This document shows, in pieces, positions 1 through 7,676 of a stretch of DNA of 64,000 nucleotides. A program made the translations under genes and the position numbers. The stretch covers positions 186,001 to 250,000 of the forward strand of contig NZ_JAFFZE010000010.1 in assembly GCF_025165815.1 (NCBI RefSeq), in the 5' to 3' direction. The notes under the pieces are model-generated. The model made no database searches. It saw only the letters and a list, made by a program, of their open reading frames with translations, and was not told the DNA's origin. The stretch comes from Actinophytocola gossypii (GTDB lineage: Bacteria; Actinomycetota; Actinomycetes; Mycobacteriales; Pseudonocardiaceae). Each line of letters starts with the position of its first letter. Position 1 is the stretch's first letter.

Positions 1-256
1 AGTGCTCGGTGTCGGTGAGGTAGACCCGGACCATCACCACGTCGTCCCAGGTCGCCCCGCCGGCCGCGAGGATCGCCTCGACGTTGGTGAGGCACTGCAC
101 GGTCTGTTCGGCCACCGAGGCGCCGACGACGTCGCCGGTGGCGGGGTCCAACGCGACCTGGCCGGCGACCTGCAGGATGTTCCCCTTGCGGATCCCGTGA
201 CTCAACGGCACCGCCATGCGCCGGTCGTTCGGCAGGGCGATCACGTTCTTCGGCAA
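1..256 (-). CDS. RidA (YjgF/UK114) family protein, partial at left edge
   Basis: RidA-family proteins hydrolyse reactive enamine/imine intermediates released by PLP enzymes, normally as cytosolic trimers. Only the first 85 residues are present; the gene runs off the left edge. Visible family features are an N-terminal stretch ending in a 'VAGQVALDP' strand, then 'AEQTVQCLTNVEAIL' and 'WDDVVMVRVYLTD', which is the usual RidA order. The start is a TTG at 254-256. It is preceded by AAGGAG, which lies inside the last codons of the upstream IclR gene (stop 258-260), so the two genes are probably translationally coupled. A PLP enzyme is encoded nearby on the other strand (2081-3358), which fits a role in clearing its imine products; that link is inference. 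Confidence 0.85.
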   Translation of the reverse strand, partial: MPKNVIALPNDRRMAVPLSHGIRKGNILQVAGQVALDPATGDVVGASVAEQTVQCLTNVEAILAAGGATWDDVVMVRVYLTDTEH

Positions 257-257
257 C

Positions 258-1016
258 TCAGTTCTCCTTCGTGTTGGCCGGCCAGCCGCATTCGGCCGAC
301 GCCTGGTCCGCCGCGCCGAGCAGCGCGGGGACGAGTTCGAGCAGGCCGTCGAGGTCGAGCACGACCCGGGGCACCGACAAGGACAGCGCCGCGAGCACCT
401 CACCACGCGGCCCGCGCACCGGCGCGGCGACGCAGTGGATGACGTCCTCGTGCTCGGCGTCGTCCACGGCGTACCCGCGTTCGGCCACTCGGGCCAGTTC
501 GGCGAGGAACGCGTCCGGGCCGGTGATGGTGTTGGCCGTGAACCTCGGGTACCCGATGGTGGCCGCGACCCGGTGGCGCTCGCCGTCCGGCAGCGCGGCG
601 AGCAGCACCTTCGCCACCGCGGTGCAGTGCAGCGGGGCGCGCCGGCCGATGCGGGAGTACATCCGCACGTTGTGCCTGGACTCGTACTTGTCCACGTAGA
701 TGACCTCACCGTCCTCGTAGGACGCGAGGTGCACGGTGTGCCCGGTGGCCGCGTTCAGCTCGCGGGCGGCGGGTTCGGCCGCGCGGCGCACGTCCCGCTC
801 GTCCAGCGCCCGGTACGCGAGCTCGAACAGGGTCGTGCCGAGCCGGTAGTGGTGCCGGCCGGCGCGCTGCACGTACCGGCGTGCCTCCAGCGTGCGCAGC
901 AGCCGCAGCACCGTGGACTTGTGCACCCCGGCCCGGTGCGCCAGCTGGTCGAGGGTCCGCTGCCCGCCGGCCAGCTCGTCCAGCAGGGTCAACGCCCGAT
1001 CCACGCTCTGGCTCAC
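258..1016 (-). CDS. IclR family transcriptional regulator
   Basis: A 252-residue DNA-binding regulator. An N-terminal winged HTH (about residues 10-50, with 'RTLDQLAHRAGVHKSTVLRLL') is followed by the IclR effector-binding domain, including the stretch 'RIGRRAPLHCTAVAKVLLA' typical of the family. The GTG start at 1014-1016 overlaps the TGA of the upstream kinase gene (GTGA), so the two genes are co-transcribed. IclR regulators near sugar-acid kinases often respond to keto-deoxy sugar acids such as KDG. The likely target is the divergent promoter region at 1976-2080, where a short inverted repeat is present. The family call is firm; effector and target are inferred. Confidence 0.93.
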   Translation of the reverse strand: MSQSVDRALTLLDELAGGQRTLDQLAHRAGVHKSTVLRLLRTLEARRYVQRAGRHHYRLGTTLFELAYRALDERDVRRAAEPAARELNAATGHTVHLASYEDGEVIYVDKYESRHNVRMYSRIGRRAPLHCTAVAKVLLAALPDGERHRVAATIGYPRFTANTITGPDAFLAELARVAERGYAVDDAEHEDVIHCVAAPVRGPRGEVLAALSLSVPRVVLDLDGLLELVPALLGAADQASAECGWPANTKEN

Positions 1017-1975
1017 CGGATGTGCGCCGCCGCCCAGCCGGTGTCGTCCGCCGCCAGCAGGGCGGCGACCAGGTCGCCCGGCAGCGGGGCGCAGACGTCG
1101 TCGCGGGTGAGCAGCACCGCGGCGGCCTGCAGGTGCCCGGCACGCAGCCGGTGCGCGGGTGGCGCGCCGGCGAGGGTGGCGGCGAGGTAGCCGGCGGCGA
1201 ACGCGTCGCCCGCGCCGACCGGTTCCAGCACGTCGACTCGGAGCGCGGGCTGGAAGACCTCGGCCCGGTCGGCGCCGGTGGCCGGGTCGCGCTCGATCAG
1301 GGTCGCGCCGTGCTCGGCCTGCTTGACCACGAGCGTCGGCGGCTCCGGCAGGACCGCGCGGATGGCCGCCGGGTCGCCCGCGCCCCACACGGTCGCGGCC
1401 TCGTCCGCGCCGACCAGCACGATGTCGGCCGCGGCCGCCAGCTCGCGCAGGACCGAGGTGTCCCGGCCGGCCCAGAGCGCGGGCCGCCAGTTCAGGTCGA
1501 ACGCCAGCAGGTACGTGCGCGGCGCGGCCACCAGCTCCCGCATGAGCGCCAGGCAGCTGTCCGACAACGCCGGCGTGATCCCGCTGGTGTGCACGACCCG
1601 CACGCCCTCGGTCGGCAGGCCGGCGAGCAGCGCGGGCCCCATGCCCGAGGCCGCCGAGCCGCGCCGGTAGTAGCGCACCGGGCTGCCCGAGGCGTCGCTC
1701 TCCTTGATGTAGAGCCCGGTCGGGCGGCTCGGGTCGACGCGCACGCCGGAGACGTCGACGCCGTGGCCGGACACGAAGTCGACCACCGCGCGGCCGAACG
1801 CGTCGTCGCCGACCGCGCTCACCCACGCCGAGGCGGCGCCGAGACCGGCCAGGTGACAGGCCACATTGGACTCCGCGCCGCCGACGGTCCTGGTCCACGC
1901 GCGTACTCGCTCGGGCGGGCCGTCCTCGGCCGGCACGAACAGCGCCATGGACTCGCCGAGACAGAGCACGTCCAT
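1013..1975 (-). CDS. kdgK: PfkB-family sugar kinase, probably 2-keto-3-deoxygluconate kinase
   Basis: A 320-residue cytosolic ribokinase/PfkB-type kinase that would phosphorylate a sugar or sugar acid with ATP. The N-terminal PfkB signature region ('VGGAESNVACHLAGLG', about residues 31-46) and the C-terminal signature 'EPVGAGDAFAAGYLA' with the catalytic Asp of GAGD are both present. The 'YYRRGSAASGM' stretch resembles KDG kinases, where Tyr/Arg residues contact the keto-acid carboxylate, so 2-keto-3-deoxygluconate is the best guess. The ATG at 1973-1975 has a GGAAGGGA ribosome-binding site. It is first in a kinase-IclR-RidA operon. A KDPG aldolase at 10357-10983 could take the product onward. 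The family is certain; the substrate is inferred. Confidence 0.88.
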   Translation of the reverse strand: MDVLCLGESMALFVPAEDGPPERVRAWTRTVGGAESNVACHLAGLGAASAWVSAVGDDAFGRAVVDFVSGHGVDVSGVRVDPSRPTGLYIKESDASGSPVRYYRRGSAASGMGPALLAGLPTEGVRVVHTSGITPALSDSCLALMRELVAAPRTYLLAFDLNWRPALWAGRDTSVLRELAAAADIVLVGADEAATVWGAGDPAAIRAVLPEPPTLVVKQAEHGATLIERDPATGADRAEVFQPALRVDVLEPVGAGDAFAAGYLAATLAGAPPAHRLRAGHLQAAAVLLTRDDVCAPLPGDLVAALLAADDTGWAAAHIR

Positions 1976-2018
1976 GATTCGTCCCTTCCGGACTCGCGTT
2001 GACTGGCCGGGTAAGGGG

Positions 2019-2059
2019 ATGCTACACAAGTTCATAGCGTACAGCGCAACAGTCGTTGC
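2019..2059. promoter_or_regulatory. Divergent promoter region with inverted repeat (possible IclR operator)
   Basis: The 105-base gap between the leftward kinase (start 1975) and the rightward PLP enzyme (start 2081) holds an inverted repeat GCAAC-agtc-GTTGC at 2046-2059. On the minus strand a TAGCAT hexamer at 2024-2019 could be the -10 for the kinase operon, with TTGCGC 19 bases upstream as a weak -35. The repeat would overlap that -35. Assignment to the IclR protein is by position only. Confidence 0.35.
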
Positions 2060-2080
2060 ACACACCGCAATGGGAGCCGT

Positions 2081-3358
2081 ATGGCCGGGCGCATCGACCG
2101 CAGGGCCGTCGCCGCGATCCGCGAGGAGCGCATCGACTGGCGGTTCAAGGGCATGCCGCCGTCGCTGACGGGCATGACCATCGCCGAGGCGCTGGCCGCC
2201 CGCCCCGACCTGTTCCGCGAGGGCTTCCTCCCGCCGGTCATGACGATCGACGCGGGCGCGCTCGAGCACAACCTGGCCACGATGGCCGCGTGGTGCGCCG
2301 GTCGCGGCCTCGCGCACGCCCCGCACGGCAAGACCACGATGGCCCCGCAGCTGTTCGCGCGCCAGTTCGACCACGGCGCCTGGGGGCTGACCTGCGCGAC
2401 CGCGAGCCAGCTGCGGGTGTACCGGGCGTTCGGGGTGAGCCCGGTGATGCTCGCCAACGAGCTGGTGGACGAGACAGCGCTGGCCTGGGTCGCCGGCGAG
2501 CTGGCGCGCGACGAGACGTTCGAGTTCTCCTGCTGGGTCGACTCGGTCGCCGGCGTGGCGCGGATGACCGAGGCGCTGCGGGGGGTGTCGCGCCCGGTCG
2601 ACGTGCTGGTGGAGCTGGGGTTCCCGGGGGGACGGACCGGCGCGCGCGGGCGGCCGGCCGCGGCCGGGGTCGCCGAGGCGGTGGCCGCGAGCCCGGCCCT
2701 GCGGCTGGTCGGGGTCGGCGGCTACGAGGGCGCGGTCACCCACGACACGCACCCCGAGGCGCTGGACGCCGTGCGCGCGTACCTGTCGGACCTGCGTGCG
2801 CTGACGGTGGAGCTGGCGGACCGCGGCCTCTTCGGCGCGGAGCGGGTGATCGTGACCGCGGGCGGCAGCGCGTACTACGACGTGGTGGCCGAGGTGCTGG
2901 GCGCGCCGTGGCCGGACGGTCTGTCGGTGCTGCCGGTGGTGCGCGGCGGCGCGTACCTGACGCACGACTCCGGCCTCTACGCGCGCCAGTCCCCGCTCGG
3001 CCGGCATCCCAGGCTCGACGACGCGCCTCCGCTGCGGCCGGCGCTGCGCGCGTGGGCGCAGGTGAACTCGGCGCCGGAGCCCGGGCTGGCGCTGCTCGCC
3101 GCCGGCAAGCGCGACCTGCCCTACGACATCGACCTGCCGACCCCGGAGGTGCTGCGTCGCGACGGGGCCACGGTGCCGCTGGACGCCGAGGTGTTCTCGG
3201 TCAACGACCAGCACGCGTTCGTCCGACACGACAAGCTCGAGGTCGGTGACTGGGTCGGCCTCGGCGTGTCCCATCCGTGCACGACGTTCGACAAGTGGGC
3301 GCTGATCCCGGTGGTCGACGGCGAGACCGTGGTGGACCTGGTGCGGACGTACTTCTGA
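2081..3358 (+). CDS. D-serine dehydratase-like / amino-acid deaminase, fold-type III PLP enzyme
   Basis: A 425-residue cytosolic protein of the D-threonine-aldolase/D-serine-dehydratase (DSD1-like) group: an alanine-racemase-type PLP barrel plus a C-terminal metal-binding domain. Lys84 in 'HGKTTMAP' is the expected Schiff-base lysine. The C-terminal H-x-C pair (His398, Cys400, in 'VSHPCTTFDKW') matches the zinc ligands of eukaryotic-type D-serine dehydratases. Such enzymes deaminate D-amino acids to keto acids through an imine, which fits the RidA gene nearby. The ATG has GGGAG upstream. Its TGA overlaps the next ATG (TGATG at 3356-3360), so it is coupled to the D-aminoacylase. The exact D-amino acid substrate is unknown. 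Confidence 0.88.
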   Translation: MAGRIDRRAVAAIREERIDWRFKGMPPSLTGMTIAEALAARPDLFREGFLPPVMTIDAGALEHNLATMAAWCAGRGLAHAPHGKTTMAPQLFARQFDHGAWGLTCATASQLRVYRAFGVSPVMLANELVDETALAWVAGELARDETFEFSCWVDSVAGVARMTEALRGVSRPVDVLVELGFPGGRTGARGRPAAAGVAEAVAASPALRLVGVGGYEGAVTHDTHPEALDAVRAYLSDLRALTVELADRGLFGAERVIVTAGGSAYYDVVAEVLGAPWPDGLSVLPVVRGGAYLTHDSGLYARQSPLGRHPRLDDAPPLRPALRAWAQVNSAPEPGLALLAAGKRDLPYDIDLPTPEVLRRDGATVPLDAEVFSVNDQHAFVRHDKLEVGDWVGLGVSHPCTTFDKWALIPVVDGETVVDLVRTYF

Positions 3359-4932
3359 TGCCCGACCTGGTCTTCCGCGGCGCGTCCGTGGTCGACGGGA
3401 CGGGCGCGCCGGCGTTCGCGTCGGACGTCCGGGTGCGGGACGGGCGGATCGCCGAGCTCGGCCACGGCCTGTCGGGAACCCGGGTGGTGGACGCGGGCGG
3501 GCTGGTGCTGGCGCCGGGGTTCATCGACATGCACGCCCACTCCGACCTGCGGCTGCTGGCCGAGCCGGAGCACCTGGCGAAGGTGGCGCAGGGCGTGACG
3601 TTGGAGGTGCTCGGCCAGGACGGCCTGTCCTACGCCCCGGTCGACGGGTCCACTCTGGACGGTCTGCGCGAGCAGCTCGCCGGCTGGAACGGCGACCCGC
3701 CCGGGTTCGACTGGAACTGGCGCTCGGTGGGCGAGTACCTGGACCGGTTGGACCGGGGCATCGCCTGCAACGCGGTGTACCTCGTCCCGCACGGCACGGT
3801 CCGGATGCTCGTGACCGGCTGGGCGGACCGGCCGGCGACCCCCGCGGAGGTGGACCGGATGCGGGAGCTGGTGGGTATCGGCTTGGCGGAGGGCGCGTTC
3901 GGCCTGTCGACCGGGCTGACCTACCCGCCCGGCACGTACGCGAGCACCGACGAACTGGTGGCACTGTGCGAGGTGGTGGGCGCCGCCGGCGGGTTCCACG
4001 GCACGCACACCCGGGGCTACGGCGCCGGCGCGCTCGCCGCGTACGCCGAGGTGGTCGAGGTGTCCCGCCGCTCGGGCTGTCCCCTGCACCTGGCGCACGC
4101 CACGATGAACTTCCCGGTCAACGCCGGCCGCGCCGGCGACCTGCTGGCACTGGTGGACGACGCCGTGGCCGCGGGCGTGGACGTCAGCCTGGACACCTAC
4201 CCGTACCTGCCGGGCGCCACCTACCTCTCGGCGCTCCTGCCCAGCTGGGCGGCCGCCGGCGGCCCGGCCGCCACCCTGGCCCGACTGTCCACACCGGACC
4301 TCCGGGCCAGGATCCGCCACGAACTGGAGGAGACCGGCACCGACGGCAGCCACGGCGTCCCGGTCGACTGGTCGACGATCGAGGTCAGCGGCGTCCGCGA
4401 CCCGGCGAACGCGCACCTGGTCGGGCACACCATCGCCGACTCGGCGCGCGGTGTCGCCCCCGCCGACCTGTACTTCGACCTGCTCGTCGCCGACCGGCTC
4501 GGTACGTCGTGCCTCATGCACGTCGGCGACGAGGCGAACGTGCGGGCGATCATGCGCCACCCCGCGCACACCGGCGGCAGCGACGGCCTGCTGGTCGGGG
4601 AGCGGCCCCATCCGCGCGGCTGGGGCACCTTCCCGAGGTACCTGGCCAGGTACGTCCGGGAGTTGGGCGTGCTGGGATTGGAGGAGTGCGTCGCCCACCT
4701 GACCGGCCGCCCCGCGCGCCGCCTGCGCCTGCGCGACCGCGGCCTGGTCCGCGCGGGCCACGCCGCCGACCTGGTCCTGTTCGACCCCGCGACGATCACC
4801 GACACCGCAACCTTCGCCGACCCTCGGCGAGCCCCGGCCGGCATCCCGTACGTCCTGGTCAACGGCACCTTCGTCATCGACGACCACCAGCGCACCGACG
4901 CTCTCCCCGGCCACACCATCCGGACCGTGTAA
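3358..4932 (+). CDS. N-acyl-D-amino-acid deacylase (D-aminoacylase family amidohydrolase)
   Basis: A 524-residue amidohydrolase that would hydrolyse N-acyl-D-amino acids to free D-amino acids, supplying the adjacent D-amino-acid deaminase. The metal motif HAH is seen at about residues 59-61 ('GFIDMHAHSD'), with later 'THTRGY' and 'HLAHATMN' histidine segments and a C-terminal 'AGHAADLVLFDP' beta-sandwich strand typical of the family. In classical D-aminoacylases a Cys in an N-C-G motif bridges the metals. Here the matching segment reads 'EVLGQDGLS', with no Cys, as in a subset of the family. Translation is coupled to the upstream gene. Substrate class is inferred from family and context. Confidence 0.88.
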   Translation: MPDLVFRGASVVDGTGAPAFASDVRVRDGRIAELGHGLSGTRVVDAGGLVLAPGFIDMHAHSDLRLLAEPEHLAKVAQGVTLEVLGQDGLSYAPVDGSTLDGLREQLAGWNGDPPGFDWNWRSVGEYLDRLDRGIACNAVYLVPHGTVRMLVTGWADRPATPAEVDRMRELVGIGLAEGAFGLSTGLTYPPGTYASTDELVALCEVVGAAGGFHGTHTRGYGAGALAAYAEVVEVSRRSGCPLHLAHATMNFPVNAGRAGDLLALVDDAVAAGVDVSLDTYPYLPGATYLSALLPSWAAAGGPAATLARLSTPDLRARIRHELEETGTDGSHGVPVDWSTIEVSGVRDPANAHLVGHTIADSARGVAPADLYFDLLVADRLGTSCLMHVGDEANVRAIMRHPAHTGGSDGLLVGERPHPRGWGTFPRYLARYVRELGVLGLEECVAHLTGRPARRLRLRDRGLVRAGHAADLVLFDPATITDTATFADPRRAPAGIPYVLVNGTFVIDDHQRTDALPGHTIRTV

Positions 4933-4968
4933 CGGCGATACACGAATCGATCACATCGACTTTACTTT

Positions 4969-5004
4969 CGTTACCTTAACGTCGTTATGGTCACTGATGT
5001 AACG
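4969..5004. promoter_or_regulatory. CGTTA/TAACG half-site array upstream of the Kelch gene
   Basis: Two inverted pairs of the same pentamer precede the Kelch gene: CGTTA-cct-TAACG at 4969-4981, and CGTTA at 4983-4987 with TAACG at 5000-5004. A further TAACG (4930-4934) overlaps the stop codon of the preceding gene. The region is locally AT-rich and is the only non-coding space before the gene, so it probably carries the promoter and a dimeric repressor or activator site. No regulator is assigned. Confidence 0.4.
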
Positions 5005-5019
5005 ATCGATGGAGCAAGC

Positions 5020-6078
5020 ATGTTCGGTACACGTCACGTCCGTCGCGCCGTCCCGGTCCTCGCGGTGCTTCTCGCGGTGCCGGCCACGGCGGTGGCCACC
5101 GGTGCGACCGAAGGCGCGCCGGGAGAGCGCGCCCGCTGGAGAACAGCGGCACCCATGGCCGTCGAAAGGCAGGAGCTGTACCCCGAAGTGGTCGACGGCC
5201 GGATCTACGTGGCGGGCGGGTTGCTCAACCCGAACACGGGCCTGTCCGCCCACTTCGAGGCGTACGACCCTAGGCGGGATCGCTGGAACCAGCTCGCCAC
5301 GCTGCCCGAGGCCCGGCACCACATCACGCTCGCCGAGGAGGACGGCCTGATCTACGGGGTCGGCGGTTTCTCCGGCGGGTTCCCCAACTGGCGGGCCGAG
5401 TCCGACACCTTCGTCTACGACATCGCCGCCGACCGCTGGACCCGAGGCGCCGACCTCCCGGTCGCCCGCGCGGAAGGTGTCTCCGAGTCCGTCGACGGCC
5501 GGATCTTCTACCTCGGCGGCCGGATCCCCGCCCACCCGGACGCGCGGACCTTCAACGAGCACGTCGACACGACCCGCACCGACGTCCTCGATCCGGCCAC
5601 CGGCACCTGGACGGCCGGCGCCGCGGCACCCACCGCGCGGAACAGCGCCGCCTCGGCGGTCATCGACGGCGAGATCTACGTCGTGGGGGGCCGGCAGTTC
5701 TCCCTCAACCCCGACGGCACCGCGCGCCAGGTCAACGTGCCCACGCTCGAGGTCTACGACCCGGCGACGGACACCTGGGAGACCCGCGCCCCCATGCCCG
5801 AGGCGCGTGGCGGTCTCGCCGCCACCACCTACCGGGGCAAGCTGTACGTGTTCGGCGGCGAGCAGTGGGTCCCCGAGCAGCGCGTGTTCGACGACGCCTG
5901 GGTGTACGACCCCCGCACGGACGAGTGGCGGAGCCTTCCGCCGCTGCCGACGCCGCGGCACGGACTCGGCGCGGCCACGGTCGGCGACCGGATCCACACC
6001 CTCGGCGGCTCGACCAGGACGGGCGGGAACTTCGCCACCGACCTCAACGAGGTTTTCCTTCCGCGCCGGGGACGGTAG
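5020..6078 (+). CDS. Secreted Kelch-repeat beta-propeller protein
   Basis: A 352-residue protein with a Sec-type signal peptide (Arg-rich start, hydrophobic 'AVPVLAVLLAVPATAVA', about residues 10-26), then five to six Kelch repeats, visible as 'DGRIYVAGG', 'DGLIYGVGG', 'DGRIFYLGG', 'DGEIYVVGG', 'RGKLYVFGG' and 'GDRIHTLGG', each followed by a 'YDP..DRW' type strand. It should fold as an extracellular propeller, of the galactose-oxidase-like or N-acetylneuraminate-epimerase-like class, but no catalytic residues can be assigned. The ATG at 5020 is chosen because GGAG sits 5 bases upstream at 5011-5014 and the signal peptide follows directly. An in-frame ATG at 4987 lacks both features. Confidence 0.85.
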   Translation: MFGTRHVRRAVPVLAVLLAVPATAVATGATEGAPGERARWRTAAPMAVERQELYPEVVDGRIYVAGGLLNPNTGLSAHFEAYDPRRDRWNQLATLPEARHHITLAEEDGLIYGVGGFSGGFPNWRAESDTFVYDIAADRWTRGADLPVARAEGVSESVDGRIFYLGGRIPAHPDARTFNEHVDTTRTDVLDPATGTWTAGAAAPTARNSAASAVIDGEIYVVGGRQFSLNPDGTARQVNVPTLEVYDPATDTWETRAPMPEARGGLAATTYRGKLYVFGGEQWVPEQRVFDDAWVYDPRTDEWRSLPPLPTPRHGLGAATVGDRIHTLGGSTRTGGNFATDLNEVFLPRRGR

Positions 6079-6088
6079 GAAGTACCCC

Positions 6089-6658
6089 ATGACACTTGTG
6101 ACCTGCGACATGTCGATGTCGCTCGACGGCTACGTCACCGGCCCGAACGACAGCCGCGAGAACCCCTTCGGCGACGGCGCCGACACCCTGCACGACTGGC
6201 TGTTCGACGCCGCGACCGACGAGGACCGCGCCCTGCTCCAGGGCGGCCTGGAGGGCACCGGCGCCGTGGTGATGGGCCGGGTCTCGTTCGACAAGTGCGT
6301 CGAGATGTGGGGCGAGAACGGGCCGACGAACGGCGTCCCGTGCTACGTGGTCACCCATGAGGCGCCGACCGAGTCGCACCCGTCGGTCTACACGTTCGTC
6401 ACCGACGGCGTGGCCAGCGCGATCAAGCAGGCCAAGGACACGGCCGGCACCAAGTCCGTCGGCCTGCACGGCGCGAGCGTGATGCAGCAGGGCCTTCCCC
6501 TCGGGCTGGTGGACGAGCTCTTCGTGCACGTGGTCCCGCTACTGCTCGGCGGCGGCACCCCGCTGTTCGGCTCGCTCGACTCCGCCGTCACGCTGGAGCG
6601 CGTCGACGCGGTGATCACCCCGGCCGCCACCCATCTGCGGTTCCGCGTCGTGAAGTGA
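6089..6658 (+). CDS. Dihydrofolate reductase / RibD C-terminal family protein
   Basis: A 189-residue cytosolic NADPH-dependent reductase-like protein. It shows 'MSMSLDGYVTGPND' at the start, 'VVMGRVSFD' (cofactor-binding strand), a 'VGLHGASVMQQGL' segment matching the family GG..l...L motif, and 'ELFVHVVPLLLGGGTPLF' near the end, the usual order in the RibD_C/YyaP-type family. True substrates in this group are mostly unknown. The ATG lies 11 bases after the Kelch stop and has AGGAAG as ribosome-binding site, so the two may be co-transcribed. A strong terminator follows at 6669-6705. Confidence 0.87.
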   Translation: MTLVTCDMSMSLDGYVTGPNDSRENPFGDGADTLHDWLFDAATDEDRALLQGGLEGTGAVVMGRVSFDKCVEMWGENGPTNGVPCYVVTHEAPTESHPSVYTFVTDGVASAIKQAKDTAGTKSVGLHGASVMQQGLPLGLVDELFVHVVPLLLGGGTPLFGSLDSAVTLERVDAVITPAATHLRFRVVK

Positions 6659-6668
6659 GCGCGAAAAG

Positions 6669-6705
6669 CCGCGGCCCGCACGGACAGGTTCCGTGCGGGC
6701 CGCGG
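6669..6705. terminator. Bidirectional hairpin terminator
   Basis: A perfect 16-base inverted repeat (6669-6684 against 6690-6705) with a 5-base loop lies between the convergent genes ending at 6658 (+) and 6722 (-). The arms are nearly all G/C and there is no U-tract, as is common for actinobacterial terminators. Confidence 0.85.
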
Positions 6706-6721
6706 TGTCGTGCTGAGCCGG

Positions 6722-7642
6722 TCAGCCGAGGGTGGACTTCCAGTCGGGGTTGTCCTCGAGCCACTGGGTGATCGCGTCGGCTTCCTTGCCCTCGCCGTAC
6801 TCGTTGACCACCAGGTCCTCGAGCGTGCCGTACTGCGCGTCGTCCAGCTTGGCCTTGCCCATCATCTCGGCGACCTCGGGGAAGTCCTCGCTGAAGCCCT
6901 TGCGGGCCAGCATGTGCAGCGCCTCGGACTCGCCGAGCGCGCCCTTCGGGTCCTCCAGGTCCTTCACCGGAAAGGCGTTGTTGGCCCAGAACGGCCGCCA
7001 CAGCGTGACCACGATGTCCTGCTTGTCGTCGACCGCCTTCTGCAGCTCGGCGAGCATCGACGTGGTCGACGAGGTGACCAGCTCGTAGTCGCCCTCCAGG
7101 CCGTACTCCGGCATCACCGACGTCTTGGTGACCTCGGTCAGGCCGGCGCCCGGCTCGATGCCGATGATCTTGCCGCCGAAGCGGTCCGCGTTGCCGGTCA
7201 GGTCCTCGATCGAGTCGATGTCGACGTACTCCGGCACCGCGAAGGTGAGCTTGGCGTTGTCGTAGTACGCGCCGAGGTCCTCGATCTGGTCGCCGTACTG
7301 CTCCATGTACGACTTGTGCGTGACCTCCGGCCACGCCGACGGGTAGATGTCCACGTCGCCCTCGGCCAGACCGGTGTAGAGCGGCGCGGCCTCGGACAGC
7401 TCCTGGATCTCCACCTGGTAGCCGTCCTCCTCCAGGAGGTTCTTCCACAGGTGCGCGGTGCTCAGGCCGTCGGTCCAGGACGGGATGATGCCCAGGGTGA
7501 TCTGCTTGGCGTCGCCACCGCCGCCGCCGCTGCTTCCGCCGTCACCGCTGTCGCTCTCGGATCCGCACGCGGCCAGCCCGAAGCTCAGGCCGAGTGCCGC
7601 CAGAACCGCACCGACTCGCTTCCCGGTCATCTTTCTCGTCAT
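6722..7642 (-). CDS. Glycine betaine/proline-type ABC transporter substrate-binding lipoprotein
   Basis: A 306-residue OpuAC/ProX-type solute-binding protein. A lipoprotein signal peptide ends in the lipobox LAAC (Cys about residue 26), followed by a Ser/Gly-rich linker, then the domain with 'WPEVTHKSYMEQYGD', 'IIGIEPGAGL' and 'VVTLWRPFWANN', where the Trp/Tyr residues would form the aromatic cage for a quaternary ammonium. It delivers the osmolyte to the permease encoded upstream in the same operon. The ATG at 7640-7642 has a GAGGAC ribosome-binding site; the gap to the permease stop is 34 bases. Betaine-like ligand choice rests on family similarity. Confidence 0.92.
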   Translation of the reverse strand: MTRKMTGKRVGAVLAALGLSFGLAACGSESDSGDGGSSGGGGGDAKQITLGIIPSWTDGLSTAHLWKNLLEEDGYQVEIQELSEAAPLYTGLAEGDVDIYPSAWPEVTHKSYMEQYGDQIEDLGAYYDNAKLTFAVPEYVDIDSIEDLTGNADRFGGKIIGIEPGAGLTEVTKTSVMPEYGLEGDYELVTSSTTSMLAELQKAVDDKQDIVVTLWRPFWANNAFPVKDLEDPKGALGESEALHMLARKGFSEDFPEVAEMMGKAKLDDAQYGTLEDLVVNEYGEGKEADAITQWLEDNPDWKSTLG

Positions 7643-7676
7643 TCGTCGTCCTCTCGTTTCGTGCACCGTGTGTAGG

